A stretch of 64,000 bases of DNA from Granulimonas faecalis (GTDB lineage: Bacteria; Actinomycetota; Coriobacteriia; Coriobacteriales; Atopobiaceae), in NCBI RefSeq assembly GCF_022834715.1, contig NZ_BQKC01000001.1, forward strand, positions 1,524,501 to 1,588,500. The letters run 5' to 3'. Both the position numbers and the translations under genes were made by a program. The notes under the pieces were generated by a model, which was not told where the DNA came from, did no database searches, and saw only the letters and a program-made list of their open reading frames with translations. Positions 42,624-51,435 of this stretch are shown piece by piece (the stretch's first letter is position 1; every line of letters begins with the position of its first letter).

Positions 42624-45443
42624 ATGGACACGACCCATCTCATCGACAAGACCGGGGCGGGGTCGGTCATCCACTCGTCCACCGTGGCCGAGGAGCGCTT
42701 CGTCAACCTCTCCCACACCGACCCCCTGGCCGCCTTCTGCTTCGCCGTGGGCGTGCTCTCCATCGTCCTCATCGCCGCATCCATCGGCTCCGCCAGGCTC
42801 AAGAGCCGCTTCAAGTGGCTGGGGACCATGGGCGGCAAGTTCGCCCTCATCCTCGTGGGGGCGTTCTTCCTCCTGCTGCCCATCGCCATCCACCTGCCCG
42901 GGTCCCACGGCGACCTCTGGCCCGGGCTCGCCCAGGCGGTGCCGGCCACGTTCTACTTCACCGTCAACATCACCGGCGTGGCGGGCGAGCTGGAGGAGTG
43001 GACGCCGGTCATCCACCAGGTGATGGGCGACGGGTTGCTCTCCCTGCTCTACTACCAGGTGCTCTGCTTCTACACCGTGGCGGCGCCGGTCATGCTGGCC
43101 CTCACGGCCGTGGACTTCTTCGCCAACGGCTTCACGGGCCTGCTCCTCTATGTGGAGAGCGCCAAGAAGTCGGTCCTGGGGCGCGACATCTACGTGTTCT
43201 ACGACCTCAACGACAACACCGTCACCCTGGCCAAGGACCTGCTCGACCACGTGCAGAAGGGCGGCAGGCGAAGCCGCTCCATGCCGCTCCTGGTGTTCTG
43301 CGACCTGTCGAGCGCCGCCGTCGCCGACGGCAACGGCATGGCCCAACAGGTGCGTGAGGAGGCCTACGGCTGCGCCACGGTGGTGTTCACGCCCCTGGGG
43401 CTCGAGAGCGTGCCCGGCCACCTGGCGCGCTGGACCCAGACCCGCTGCAACGTCTACTACCTCGTGGTATCCGACGACACCGACGACAACGTGCGCGCCA
43501 CCATCGCCCTGTGCGACACCCTCACGAGCCAGATGGTCTCGTGGGAGATGGGCGCGCGGGCCTGGGACGTCGACCGCGTGGGCGCGCGGCCCTCCCTCAC
43601 CGACCGCACGCGCCGCTACGCCGGCAACATCCACGTGTGGTGCGTCCACGGCAACCCCGACGACGACCTCATCTTCGACTCCCTCCCCCACCGCCGCCCC
43701 GACGAGGAGGTCCTGGCGCGCCTCTTCAGGCGCAACCGCGGCCACGGCTCCAAGGAGGAGCGGCGCCGTCGCATCGTGGAGGGCCTCTCCCCGCTCATGG
43801 TGCGGGTGCGCGACCTCGTGGAGGTGCGCCTGCTCTCCGAGGAGCGCCAGGTGGTGTGGGACTCCCTCGTGAGCCACCCGCTCACGGAGGTCCTCGACCC
43901 CGTGGACGTCTCGGCGGGGCTCGTGCCCCGGCAGCGCCTCGTCGTACTGGTGCTCGGCGTGGGGTCGTTCGGCGCCGAGGCGGTGCGCGCCGCCTTCTGG
44001 TTCGGCCGCCTGCCCGGAGTGGAGCTCCGCATCGTGGGCGTGGACCTGGAGGCGGGGAAGCGCCTGGGCGAGCTCGCCGCCATGTGGCCCGGCCTCATGG
44101 CCGAACGCGTGCCCGAGGGCGAGCCGTCGTGCCTGGCCGACCTCGCCGAGCCGCTGGCCGAGGACGGGGCGGAGGGGAAGGCGCTGCCCACCGTGTGCCT
44201 CGTGCAGGCGGACGCCCGCACCGAGGACCTCTCTCCGCTGCTCGCCGGCAAGGAGGTGGAGGCTCTCTGCTGGGGGCCCGACGGGGCCGGCACCTGCACC
44301 GTCTCCATCGGCAGGGAGAGCCGCGTCTACACCGTGACGTGCCTCGGAGACGACGAGGTCGACCTCGACGTGTCCCTGAGGCTGCACCGCACCCTCTCCG
44401 AGCGCGTGCTCGCCGGCACGCTCGACGAGGCTACGCCACCCCAGTGCAACCCTCTGGTCTCAGTGCTCGTGCGCAGCGAGGAGGTCCTGGAGTCCGTGCG
44501 CAACATCTCCGGCGGCGAGGAGCGGTTCGGCCTGGTGCCGTTCGGCTCCACCGAGGACGTCTTCTCCTACGACTCCATCCTGGCCGCCCCCTGGGAGGAC
44601 GCCTCGGTCAACCTGCAGGCCGCCTACGACGGCGCCCAGGCGGCCGCGGCGGGGAGGCCCACCGAGGTGGGCCGCGGCCGGGCCATGGAGGACTACAACG
44701 CCTACGAGGTGAGGAAGCTCTCCAACCGCGCGGCCACGCGGTTCACGTTCTACCGCCTGTGGTGCCTGGGACTGGGCGACGGGGCGCAGCGCGACGTGTC
44801 GGGCGAGCTCCAGGGCCGCTGGCTCGCCAAGCTGGGTGTGGCCCCTGTGCTGGAGCGCCTGGCCGCCGGCGACGCCTGCGCCGTGGCCGCGCTGGCCGGC
44901 GTGCGCCCGGGGCCCGCCGGCACCGGTGCCGAGGAACGGGCGGCCCGCCGCAGGGCCCTGGCCGCCGGCGACGCGCGCCTGCGCTCCGAGCACCCGCTCC
45001 TCTGCGCCATGGGCGACCTGGAGCACGCGCGGTGGTGCGCCTTCCTCAGGGCCAACGGCTGGCGCGCCCTGGAGGGCGGGTTCGACGGTCTGGAGCGCAC
45101 CATGGCGTTCGTGGGCCGCTCACCCCGACCCGGCAAGCCCCACCCCCACGAGTCCATGCGCCTCATGCGCCACTACTACCTCGTGGACGACCCCGCCACC
45201 TACCGTGACCACGGTGCCGACTGCGCAGACGACCCGGCTGCCTGCGACCGCATGGTGGTGGCCGAGTGCCTGCGGATCCTCAGCCACGGCTACGTGGCCC
45301 CCAAGGTGGGGCTCCCCAGGGGCGGCGCCCCGGCCGACGGTGGGGCGGAACGGGAAAGGCCCGCCGCCCCCGGGGGAAGGGAGGACGGCGGGCCCGGGAA
45401 GGCCGGTTCCGGCGGTGGGAACGCGACGGGCGCTCAGTCGTAG
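42624..45443 (+). CDS. membrane protein with two nucleotide-binding-like domains and RyR-like C-terminus
   Basis: 939 residues from an ATG preceded by GAGGAGGAAACC. Membrane segments lie at about 34-54, 70-91 and 138-178, with a hydrophobic, pore-like loop (VPATFYFTVNITG) between the last two. A first alpha/beta domain starts DIYVFYDLNDNTVTLAKDLL, TrkA-N-like but with NDN where a Gly-rich loop is expected. A second Rossmann-like fold carries LVLGVGSFGAEAVRAAFWFG (about 440-460). Near residue 795 MGDLEHARWCAFLRANGW matches the E-H-x-R-W ... G-W core of prokaryotic RyR domains, followed by GKPHPHE. This suggests a ligand-gated ion channel. Poorly described family. Its end overlaps the MarR gene by 10 bp. 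Confidence 0.7.
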   Translation: MDTTHLIDKTGAGSVIHSSTVAEERFVNLSHTDPLAAFCFAVGVLSIVLIAASIGSARLKSRFKWLGTMGGKFALILVGAFFLLLPIAIHLPGSHGDLWPGLAQAVPATFYFTVNITGVAGELEEWTPVIHQVMGDGLLSLLYYQVLCFYTVAAPVMLALTAVDFFANGFTGLLLYVESAKKSVLGRDIYVFYDLNDNTVTLAKDLLDHVQKGGRRSRSMPLLVFCDLSSAAVADGNGMAQQVREEAYGCATVVFTPLGLESVPGHLARWTQTRCNVYYLVVSDDTDDNVRATIALCDTLTSQMVSWEMGARAWDVDRVGARPSLTDRTRRYAGNIHVWCVHGNPDDDLIFDSLPHRRPDEEVLARLFRRNRGHGSKEERRRRIVEGLSPLMVRVRDLVEVRLLSEERQVVWDSLVSHPLTEVLDPVDVSAGLVPRQRLVVLVLGVGSFGAEAVRAAFWFGRLPGVELRIVGVDLEAGKRLGELAAMWPGLMAERVPEGEPSCLADLAEPLAEDGAEGKALPTVCLVQADARTEDLSPLLAGKEVEALCWGPDGAGTCTVSIGRESRVYTVTCLGDDEVDLDVSLRLHRTLSERVLAGTLDEATPPQCNPLVSVLVRSEEVLESVRNISGGEERFGLVPFGSTEDVFSYDSILAAPWEDASVNLQAAYDGAQAAAAGRPTEVGRGRAMEDYNAYEVRKLSNRAATRFTFYRLWCLGLGDGAQRDVSGELQGRWLAKLGVAPVLERLAAGDACAVAALAGVRPGPAGTGAEERAARRRALAAGDARLRSEHPLLCAMGDLEHARWCAFLRANGWRALEGGFDGLERTMAFVGRSPRPGKPHPHESMRLMRHYYLVDDPATYRDHGADCADDPAACDRMVVAECLRILSHGYVAPKVGLPRGGAPADGGAERERPAAPGGREDGGPGKAGSGGGNATGAQS

Positions 45444-45895
45444 GCCACGTTGCGGATCATCGCGGCCATGGTGCGGGCGCTCACCGAGAGGTCGCTCTCC
45501 TGCACGCCGTCGAGCAGCGAGCAGATCATGCGGCTCTCGGCCTCGGCGTAGCGGGGCGCCTCGCAACGGGCCTTGCGGGTGGCCTCCACGCGGAGGGCCC
45601 GGTTGTCGATGTGGGACGGCTGGAGGGTCACGTAGCCCGCACGCTCGAGGCCCGACACGAGCTTCTTCACGTTCTGGCGCGAGTACCCCATGTACGAGGT
45701 GATGTCCGAGAGCGATATCTCGGGCGACCGCGCGGCGAGGACGACCTTGAGGGCCTCCCACTGACGGAACGTGATGTCGGAGGCCTCCGTCTCGAAAAGG
45801 GCGGGTATTCTCGTGGTGAGAAGCCGTGTGCCCTCGATGATCAGGCGGGCGGCATGCTCCTGCTCCTCCTGCAGCTCGACGCTCTCCCTCTCCAT
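45434..45895 (-). CDS. MarR-family transcriptional regulator
   Basis: 153 residues with a winged helix: helix-turn-helix SLSDITSYMGYSRQNVKKLV and wing YVTLQPSHIDNRALRVEAT. Dimerisation helices flank it. Its final 10 bp overlap, tail to tail, the end of the RyR-like membrane gene, so the two are convergent. Its own promoter likely lies in 45896-46092, where TATAAG at 45961-45966 on the minus strand is a possible -10. Ligand and targets unknown. The MYSRQNVKKLV helix resembles MarR members that control neighbouring transporters or stress genes. Confidence 0.88.
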   Translation of the reverse strand: MERESVELQEEQEHAARLIIEGTRLLTTRIPALFETEASDITFRQWEALKVVLAARSPEISLSDITSYMGYSRQNVKKLVSGLERAGYVTLQPSHIDNRALRVEATRKARCEAPRYAEAESRMICSLLDGVQESDLSVSARTMAAMIRNVAYD

Positions 45896-46092
45896 GGGTA
45901 CCCCCTGTCCTCCCCGACCGACACGTCCTGCCCCGCAGCCACGGCGGGCATTTCACACCGGCTTATACAACGTGCTTAGTCGATATGTTAGCGGGTGGGA
46001 CCTTCCCGCTGCAAGTCATTTCTGAATGCAATCCAAAATATGGGTGAATATAGGTGAACGGCAACTTGTCGGCGCCCACCGGCCGAAAGACC

Positions 46093-48237
46093 TCAGAGGG
46101 CCCGCCGGGCGCGCACCTCGGAGCACGAGAGGCGGGAGAGCGCGGCCGTCAGGCGGGCGAGGGTGGCAGCGTCCCCAGGGGCGTGAGACGCGGCCAGGCG
46201 CCCCGGCCATCCGCTCCCCTCGACGAGGGTACGGACCGCCGCATCGAGGGGCATCGTCGCCGCAGCCGAGACGGCGCCCCCCAGCACGGCGAGGGCGTGG
46301 GCGAGCCGGGACGACGGGGGCGCCGCGAGACCGGCCTCGCCAGCCAGCACGCCGCGGTCGAGGCGCCGGTGCGAGAGGCGCCCGGTCTGCGGGTCGCAGC
46401 CCGTGGCCAAGAGCAGGAGATCGCCGGCGGAGAGGGAGAAGAGGGGGCCCACGAGGAGCGGGGCGAGCCCCCGGGCCGTGTCGCCGGGCTGCGAGAGGAA
46501 CGTTGCGGCTGCAGAGACCTGAAACTCCGGGGAGAGGGCAGCGTCGTCCACGGGCGCGCCCTCCGGGGAGCGGCGCCTGGGACAGCCCGGCGCGGGACAG
46601 AAGGCGCAGGCGCGGGCGTCCACGGGGGCGGGGGCGAGCCGACCGGCGAGGATGGACCCCACGGACGCGGCCACGTCGTCGGCCACGGTGTGAAGCACGG
46701 CTGAAAATGCATCCGGTTGCATATCGTTCACAAAAGGTAGCATGACCGTGGATCCGAGGCCCTCGGCCGTCCCCGCACCGGCCGGCTCCCACGGCGCCAC
46801 GGTCCCCTCGTAGAGGGCCGATCCGGGGCGCAGCCGGGGGTCCACGCCGTCGACCATGAGGGCGTAGAGGTAGGCCTGGGCGTGACGGGGGGCCGGGGCG
46901 GCGACGGGGCCGGACGCGGTGCAGTACTCCTCGGCCGCGGAGCGGTGCTTGTAGTCCACGATGCGGGCCAGGCCGTCCGGGGCGACGTCGATGCGGTCCA
47001 CCGTGCCCACGAACGACGCGCCACCCAGGACCTGCGGGCACTCCCGCCCGAAGGCGGCCTCGAACCACCGGGGCTGCAGCCCGTCGCCGTGGGCGGCCTC
47101 CCACGAGAGGAACCCGGCGAGCTCGTCGGCCACGGCGGAGAGGCGCGCCAGCTCCTCGGCCGAGTGAGGCACCACGGACTGCTGCGCCGCCCGACGGTAG
47201 GTGCGCACTTGGTCGCCCAGGTCCCCCGCGAGCTCCTCGTCGAGGAGCTCGAGCGCACGGCCCAGGGTGTCGGGCGCGACGGCGCTGCCCCGGACGGGGG
47301 TCAGGGGCCTCTCGTCCGGGTCGACGCCGGCCGCCGCGCAGGCCTCCTCGTAGAGGCGGCGGTGCACCCGCTCGAGGACGCGGTGGACGAGACTGCCCAC
47401 CGCCGCGCCGTCGAACGTCGCGTCCACCCGACCCAGGGACAGGCGCCTGAGGGCCAGCCACTTGCCGGGGCACTCCCCATAGGACTCCAGCTGGGACGCT
47501 GAGAGGCGCGGCAGGCCGCCGACACGCTCGTCGGTGCGGCAGACGACGAGGGGCCGCGCCGCCTCGTCCACGGGCCCGGGGGCGTAAGCGGGCGGCACGG
47601 GGACGGCGGCGTCGGGGGCCGGCCCCGCCGCGGGACGGCCGGCAGGGACAGGTGGCGCAGGCGGGACGAGGGGCGGGAGCAGCACGGCGAGGGCGCGGCG
47701 GAGCTCCCCGGTGGCCGGCAGGGAGCGGGTGCCCCTCTCGGCGGCGACATCGAGCAGGGCGTCCCGCACGCGACGGAGCGCCTGGGCGCAGGCGGGGTCG
47801 TCGGCAGCGGGCCCCTCCCCCATCATGCGGACCGCACGGGCGGGGCGCCCCTGCTCGAGGGCCGCGAGGGCGCGGCAGAGGTCGGGGCGCCGGGAGGAGC
47901 GGGCGGAGGACGCGAGCGACCGGAGGACGTCGCCGGGGCCGAGGGTGCGGTCGCCCCTCCAGGAGCGGTCGAGGCGCCAGGCCTCCGCGGGGCCGGGGCC
48001 GAGGGGCTCCCTCATCCAGAACGAGGTCACGGCGCCGAGGCGCGTCCAGGACCGGTCCGCCGCGGCCGAGAGGCGCAGGGCCTCGTCGACGGGCATCCCG
48101 GCGAGGGACTCGCGGTGCAGGGGCCACTCGCGGGCGCGGCGGGAGAGGTCGAGGGCCGTGACGACGAAGCCGGCGACGAGCCACACGAGCTCGGCGGCCC
48201 GAGGCGTCACGGCACCGTCGTGCGGGGCCGTGCTCAA
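46093..48237 (-). CDS. AddB-type PD-(D/E)XK nuclease without helicase domains
   Basis: 714 residues. The C-terminal part is the AddB/Cas4-like nuclease: RLSASQLESYGECPGKW (first Cys, about 260), GSLVHRVLE, the metal-binding VGTVDRIDV and the D-Y-K triad in IVDYKHR (about 415-430), then CAFCPAPGC (Cys541, 544, 549). These four Cys would bind an Fe-S cluster. The N-terminal 240 residues show no Walker or UvrD motifs and are mostly Ala/Arg/Pro, so the usual helicase part of AddB is missing. Starts with TTG at 48237, overlapping the YerC-like stop (TTGA). Role may be a repair or restriction-type nuclease; AddA is not nearby. Confidence 0.78.
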   Translation of the reverse strand: MSTAPHDGAVTPRAAELVWLVAGFVVTALDLSRRAREWPLHRESLAGMPVDEALRLSAAADRSWTRLGAVTSFWMREPLGPGPAEAWRLDRSWRGDRTLGPGDVLRSLASSARSSRRPDLCRALAALEQGRPARAVRMMGEGPAADDPACAQALRRVRDALLDVAAERGTRSLPATGELRRALAVLLPPLVPPAPPVPAGRPAAGPAPDAAVPVPPAYAPGPVDEAARPLVVCRTDERVGGLPRLSASQLESYGECPGKWLALRRLSLGRVDATFDGAAVGSLVHRVLERVHRRLYEEACAAAGVDPDERPLTPVRGSAVAPDTLGRALELLDEELAGDLGDQVRTYRRAAQQSVVPHSAEELARLSAVADELAGFLSWEAAHGDGLQPRWFEAAFGRECPQVLGGASFVGTVDRIDVAPDGLARIVDYKHRSAAEEYCTASGPVAAPAPRHAQAYLYALMVDGVDPRLRPGSALYEGTVAPWEPAGAGTAEGLGSTVMLPFVNDMQPDAFSAVLHTVADDVAASVGSILAGRLAPAPVDARACAFCPAPGCPRRRSPEGAPVDDAALSPEFQVSAAATFLSQPGDTARGLAPLLVGPLFSLSAGDLLLLATGCDPQTGRLSHRRLDRGVLAGEAGLAAPPSSRLAHALAVLGGAVSAAATMPLDAAVRTLVEGSGWPGRLAASHAPGDAATLARLTAALSRLSCSEVRARRAL

Positions 48238-48539
48238 CGGGCGCCGTCCATGCGGTCGAGCACGAGGCGGTAGCCGCCGAAGCCGCCGTTGAGGAACTTG
48301 GAGACCCGGCTCACGGTGGTCGAGGAGGCGCCGGTGGCCTTCTGCACGCTGGCGTAGGGGTCTCCCGCGTCGAGCATGCGCGCCACCTCGAGGCGCTGGG
48401 CGAGGTCGTCGATCTCGCGGACGGTGCAGAGGTCCACCATGAGGGCCTTGGCCTCATCAACGGTAGAAACGGACACGAGGGCGGCCGCCAGGGCGTCCAC
48501 ATCGGGTCTGCTCATCTGCTCCTCGCGCCGTCGGTCCAT
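48234..48539 (-). CDS. YerC/YecD-family TrpR-like DNA-binding protein
   Basis: 101 residues. Helices MVDLCTVREIDDLAQRLEVARML and SVQKATGASSTTVSRVSKFLNGG (quoted in short) match the TrpR-superfamily fold of YerC. The HTH is the GASSTTVSRV stretch. The ATG at 48539 follows AGGAGACCCC with good spacing; an internal ATG at 48515 has AGGAG too close. The gene overlaps the nuclease start by TTGA and so is co-translated with it. In other genomes YerC lies beside pcrA/ligA; here it is paired with the AddB-like nuclease instead. Confidence 0.9.
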   Translation of the reverse strand: MDRRREEQMSRPDVDALAAALVSVSTVDEAKALMVDLCTVREIDDLAQRLEVARMLDAGDPYASVQKATGASSTTVSRVSKFLNGGFGGYRLVLDRMDGAR

Positions 48540-48625
48540 GGGGTCTCCTGGGAACATACCTTCATATCTGACACGTCACCCTCCCATGGTACGGTACGCC
48601 GGGGAGCGCAGGACAGGAGCAACTC

Positions 48626-48988
48626 ATGGGTTTTATCGGCCGTTGGCTCGTCACCTTCATCGCCACCATCGTCACCGTGAACATCGTCCCAGGCATCTTC
48701 GCCGTAGGCGGCCAGTGGGTGGGCCCGCTCGCCTGCGCCCTGGTGCTGTCGCTGGTGAACGTCTCCATCAAACCGGTGCTGCAGGTCATCGGGTTGCCCA
48801 TCACCGTGCTCACGCTGGGCATCTTCTACATCGTGATCAACGCGGTGCTGCTCGAGTTCTCCAGCTGGCTCGCCCGCGCGGTGCTCGGGGTGGGCATCTA
48901 CATCGACAGCTTCGGCTCGGCCCTGATCGGCGCCATCGTGATCTCGCTCGTCTCGATGATCCTGTCGTCGGTGATAGGAACCGACTAG
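48626..48988 (+). CDS. phage-holin-family (PF04020-type) small membrane protein
   Basis: 120 residues with four hydrophobic segments (WLVTFIATIVTVNIVPGIF, then LACALVLSLVNVSIKPVL, LPITVLTLGIFYIVINAVLL, and SALIGAIVISLVSMILSSVIG, each quoted in part). The VNxxIKPVL motif in the second and third segments is the hallmark of the four-TMS holin-like family found in most Actinobacteria and Firmicutes. Function unknown outside phages; no phage genes are nearby, so it is a chromosomal membrane protein. ATG at 48626 follows AGGAGCAACTC. Confidence 0.9.
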   Translation: MGFIGRWLVTFIATIVTVNIVPGIFAVGGQWVGPLACALVLSLVNVSIKPVLQVIGLPITVLTLGIFYIVINAVLLEFSSWLARAVLGVGIYIDSFGSALIGAIVISLVSMILSSVIGTD

Positions 48989-48997
48989 CCGGCCCCC

Positions 48998-49085
48998 GTC
49001 CCATCACCCGGACACTTTTGTCCCATCAGTCGGGCACTTTTGTCCCAACGGCCGGGCACCGCTATCACTTGACAGCGGTGCCCGG
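48998..49085. repeat. GTCCCA repeat copy 3 plus a perfect 12-bp hairpin
   Basis: The first 28 bases (48998-49025) match 14508 and 27400 except one C-to-T change. A half copy follows to 49047, then a perfect 12-bp inverted repeat (49052-49063 and 49074-49085, CCGGGCACCGCT arms, 10-base loop). CCCATCTGTCACTT beyond it belongs to the GTGACAGATGGG family. It lies between the holin-like gene and the gatB terminator. Confidence 0.8.
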
Positions 49086-49220
49086 CCCATCTGTCACTTA
49101 TGATATTTCTCAATTTATATATTCCGGGCATGCCGGAGCGGGCTTTGGCATGGGTCTTGACGCACATCGAGCCGAGAGACCCATGCCACAGGGGCCTTCG
49201 GCATGGCCGGTCCCGATGTG

Positions 49221-49264
49221 AGAAAGAGAAGGCGCCCCGACCCTCCCGAGGGGTCGGGGCGCCC
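49221..49264 (-). terminator. intrinsic terminator of the gatCAB operon
   Basis: Minus strand: GGGCGCCCCGACCCC arm (49250-49264) and a matching arm at 49229-49243 around a 6-base loop, followed by TTCTCTTTCT. It is 24 bp after the gatB stop. Confidence 0.85.
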
Positions 49265-49287
49265 GACGGCCCGATTGTCCTGCGCCG

Positions 49288-51435
49288 TTACTTGCGGCGC
49301 TTTCGGGCCGACGGCTTGGCCGCGGACCTGCGGCCGGCCGGGGACTTCGCGGGCTTGGCCTCGGGATCGGCGGGCTTGGCCTCCGCCGTGGCCGCAGGGG
49401 CCTTGTCGGCGGCGGGCGCCGGGGCCTTGGCGGCCTTAGGCGCGACCGCCTTCTTGGCCGGAGCCGTCGCGGCCTTGGTCTTGGGGGCCGCCGGGGCCTT
49501 GGCGGCGGCCTTCGGCTTGGAGGCGGCCGCGACCTTCTCGACCTTGGCCGCGGCAGGCTTGGTCTTGGACGGGGCGGCCTCGGCGGACGAGGACGGCTCA
49601 GGCGCCGCGGCCGCCTTGGTCGCAGCCGTCGTCTTCTTGGCGGCGGTCTTCTTAGCCCCGGTCGTCTTGGCAGTCGGCTTGGCTGCAGCCCCGGTCGTCT
49701 TGACCCTGGCGGCTGCCTTGGCGGGAGACGCCTTCTCAGTAGCCGGCTCGGCCTTCTTGGCCGCGGTCTTCTTGGACGCCGCCTTTGCCGCCTTCCTCGC
49801 CGCAGGCTCGGCCTGCTTCGCCGCGGGCTTGGCCGGCTTCGTAGCAGCCTTCTCCGCCGCCCCCTTATCCGCAGCGGCCGGCTCGGCCTCCGCCGCGGGT
49901 ACTTTGGACATGGCCTCCACCAGCAGCTCGTTGAAGCGCTTGGGGTTGCCGGAGCCCTTGGCGCGCTTCATGCACTGGCCCACGAGAAAGCCCACCACGC
50001 GCTGGTTGCCGTCCCTGAACTGCGCCACCTGGTCGGGGCAGTCGGCTACCACGGCCTCCACGACAGGCAGCAGCGCACCGTCGTCGGTGACCTGGCGCAT
50101 GCCCTTGGCGTCCACGACGGCGTCGGGCGTCCGGTCGGTGCCGGCCATGAGCTCCACGACCTCGCGGCCCTGCCTGGCGGTGATGGCGTCCTCGGCGAGC
50201 AGCGCGGCGAGGCCGGCCACCTGGGCCGGAGAGACGTCGGATGCCGAGAAGCCCAGACCGGCGGCGTTGAGGTGGCCGGCAACGTCGTTCACCAACAGGT
50301 TCGCGATGCCCTGGGCCAGCTTGGGCGCGCCCTCCACGGCGGCGTCGAAGAACGCGGCGGCATCGGGGTCGGCCGCCAGCTGGGCGGCGTCGGCGCGCTT
50401 CAGGCCGAGGTCGGCCACATAGCGGTCGCGGCGGGCGTCGGGCAGCTCGGGGAGCTCGCGGCGGCACCCCTCGACGAACTCGTCGGACAGGTCGAAAGGC
50501 GCGAGGTCGGGGTCAGGGAACAGCCGGTAGTCGTCGGCCGTCTCCTTCACGCGCATGACCACGGTGCGCTTCTTGGAGGGCTCCCAGTGGCGGGTCTCCT
50601 GGAAGACCTCTCCGCCGCCCTCGAGCACCTCGGCCTGGCGCCGGATCTCGTACTCGAGCCCGTCGTGCAGACTCTTGAAGGAGTTGATGTTCTTGAGCTC
50701 GGTCTTGGTGCCCAGCCCCTTGGAGCCGCGGCGCCGGAGGCTCACGTTGCCGTCGCAGCGCATGGAGCCGCTCTCCATGGAGCAGTCGGAGATGCCCAGC
50801 GCGAGGAACGTGCGGCGGAGCTTCTCCATGAAGAGGCGGGCCTCCTCGGGGGTGCGGAGGTCGGGCTCGGTCACGAGCTCGATGAGCGGGGTGCCGCAGC
50901 GGTTGTAGTCGACGAGCGACTCCGTGGCGCTGGCGATGCGGCCCTCCTCGCCGCCCACGTGCACCATCTTGGCCGCGTCCTCCTCCATGTGGATGCGCAG
51001 GATACGCACCGGCGCGACGTAGCCGTCGTCCAGCGCCTCCAGGCCGGCGCGGTCCTCGCGCTCCTTGGCGCCGGGGCCCTGTACCTCGAGGTCGAGGTGG
51101 CCGTGCATGCAGAACGCCACGGGCCCCTGGGTGGTCTGGAAGTTCTTGGCCATGTCGGGATAGAAGTAGTGCTTGCGGTAGAACATCGAGTGCTTCTCGA
51201 TGGTGCAGTTGGTGGCGAGGCCCGCCTTGACGATGGAGCGGATGGCCTCCTCGTTGGGCACCGGCAGCGCGCCGGGCATGCCCAGGCACACCGGGCACAC
51301 GTTGGTGTTGGGCTCGTCGTCATGGCTGAGCCTGCAGCCGCAGAACATCTTGGTCTCGAGGGTGGTGAGCTCGGTATGGACCTCGAGGCCGATGACGGCC
51401 TCCCAGTCCTTGAGCACCTCGTTCAGCGTCTTCAT
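49288..51435 (-). CDS. gatB: Asp/Glu-tRNA amidotransferase subunit B with histone-like tail
   Basis: 715 residues. The first 508 are a normal GatB: WEAVIGLEVHTEL start, CGC...CPVCLGMPG zinc region (four Cys), LVDYNRCGTPLIELVTEP, ESGSMRCDGNVSLRRRG, and a YqeY-like tail domain to FNELLVEAMSK. From about 511 to 715 the protein is a Lys/Ala/Pro-rich tail with AAKK and PAKKA patterns and ending RRSAAKPSARKRRK, like histone H1 or mycobacterial HupB tails. GatCAB amidates mischarged Glu-tRNAGln/Asp-tRNAAsn. The tail would be disordered and very basic, perhaps for tRNA, rRNA or DNA binding. ATG at 51435 overlaps gatA by ATGA. Confidence 0.95.
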   Translation of the reverse strand: MKTLNEVLKDWEAVIGLEVHTELTTLETKMFCGCRLSHDDEPNTNVCPVCLGMPGALPVPNEEAIRSIVKAGLATNCTIEKHSMFYRKHYFYPDMAKNFQTTQGPVAFCMHGHLDLEVQGPGAKEREDRAGLEALDDGYVAPVRILRIHMEEDAAKMVHVGGEEGRIASATESLVDYNRCGTPLIELVTEPDLRTPEEARLFMEKLRRTFLALGISDCSMESGSMRCDGNVSLRRRGSKGLGTKTELKNINSFKSLHDGLEYEIRRQAEVLEGGGEVFQETRHWEPSKKRTVVMRVKETADDYRLFPDPDLAPFDLSDEFVEGCRRELPELPDARRDRYVADLGLKRADAAQLAADPDAAAFFDAAVEGAPKLAQGIANLLVNDVAGHLNAAGLGFSASDVSPAQVAGLAALLAEDAITARQGREVVELMAGTDRTPDAVVDAKGMRQVTDDGALLPVVEAVVADCPDQVAQFRDGNQRVVGFLVGQCMKRAKGSGNPKRFNELLVEAMSKVPAAEAEPAAADKGAAEKAATKPAKPAAKQAEPAARKAAKAASKKTAAKKAEPATEKASPAKAAARVKTTGAAAKPTAKTTGAKKTAAKKTTAATKAAAAPEPSSSAEAAPSKTKPAAAKVEKVAAASKPKAAAKAPAAPKTKAATAPAKKAVAPKAAKAPAPAADKAPAATAEAKPADPEAKPAKSPAGRRSAAKPSARKRRK

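Noticed and set aside
48626-48988. Prophage because of the holin-family protein
   Set aside because: No integrase, terminase, capsid or lysis partner; the family is chromosomal in most Actinobacteria.
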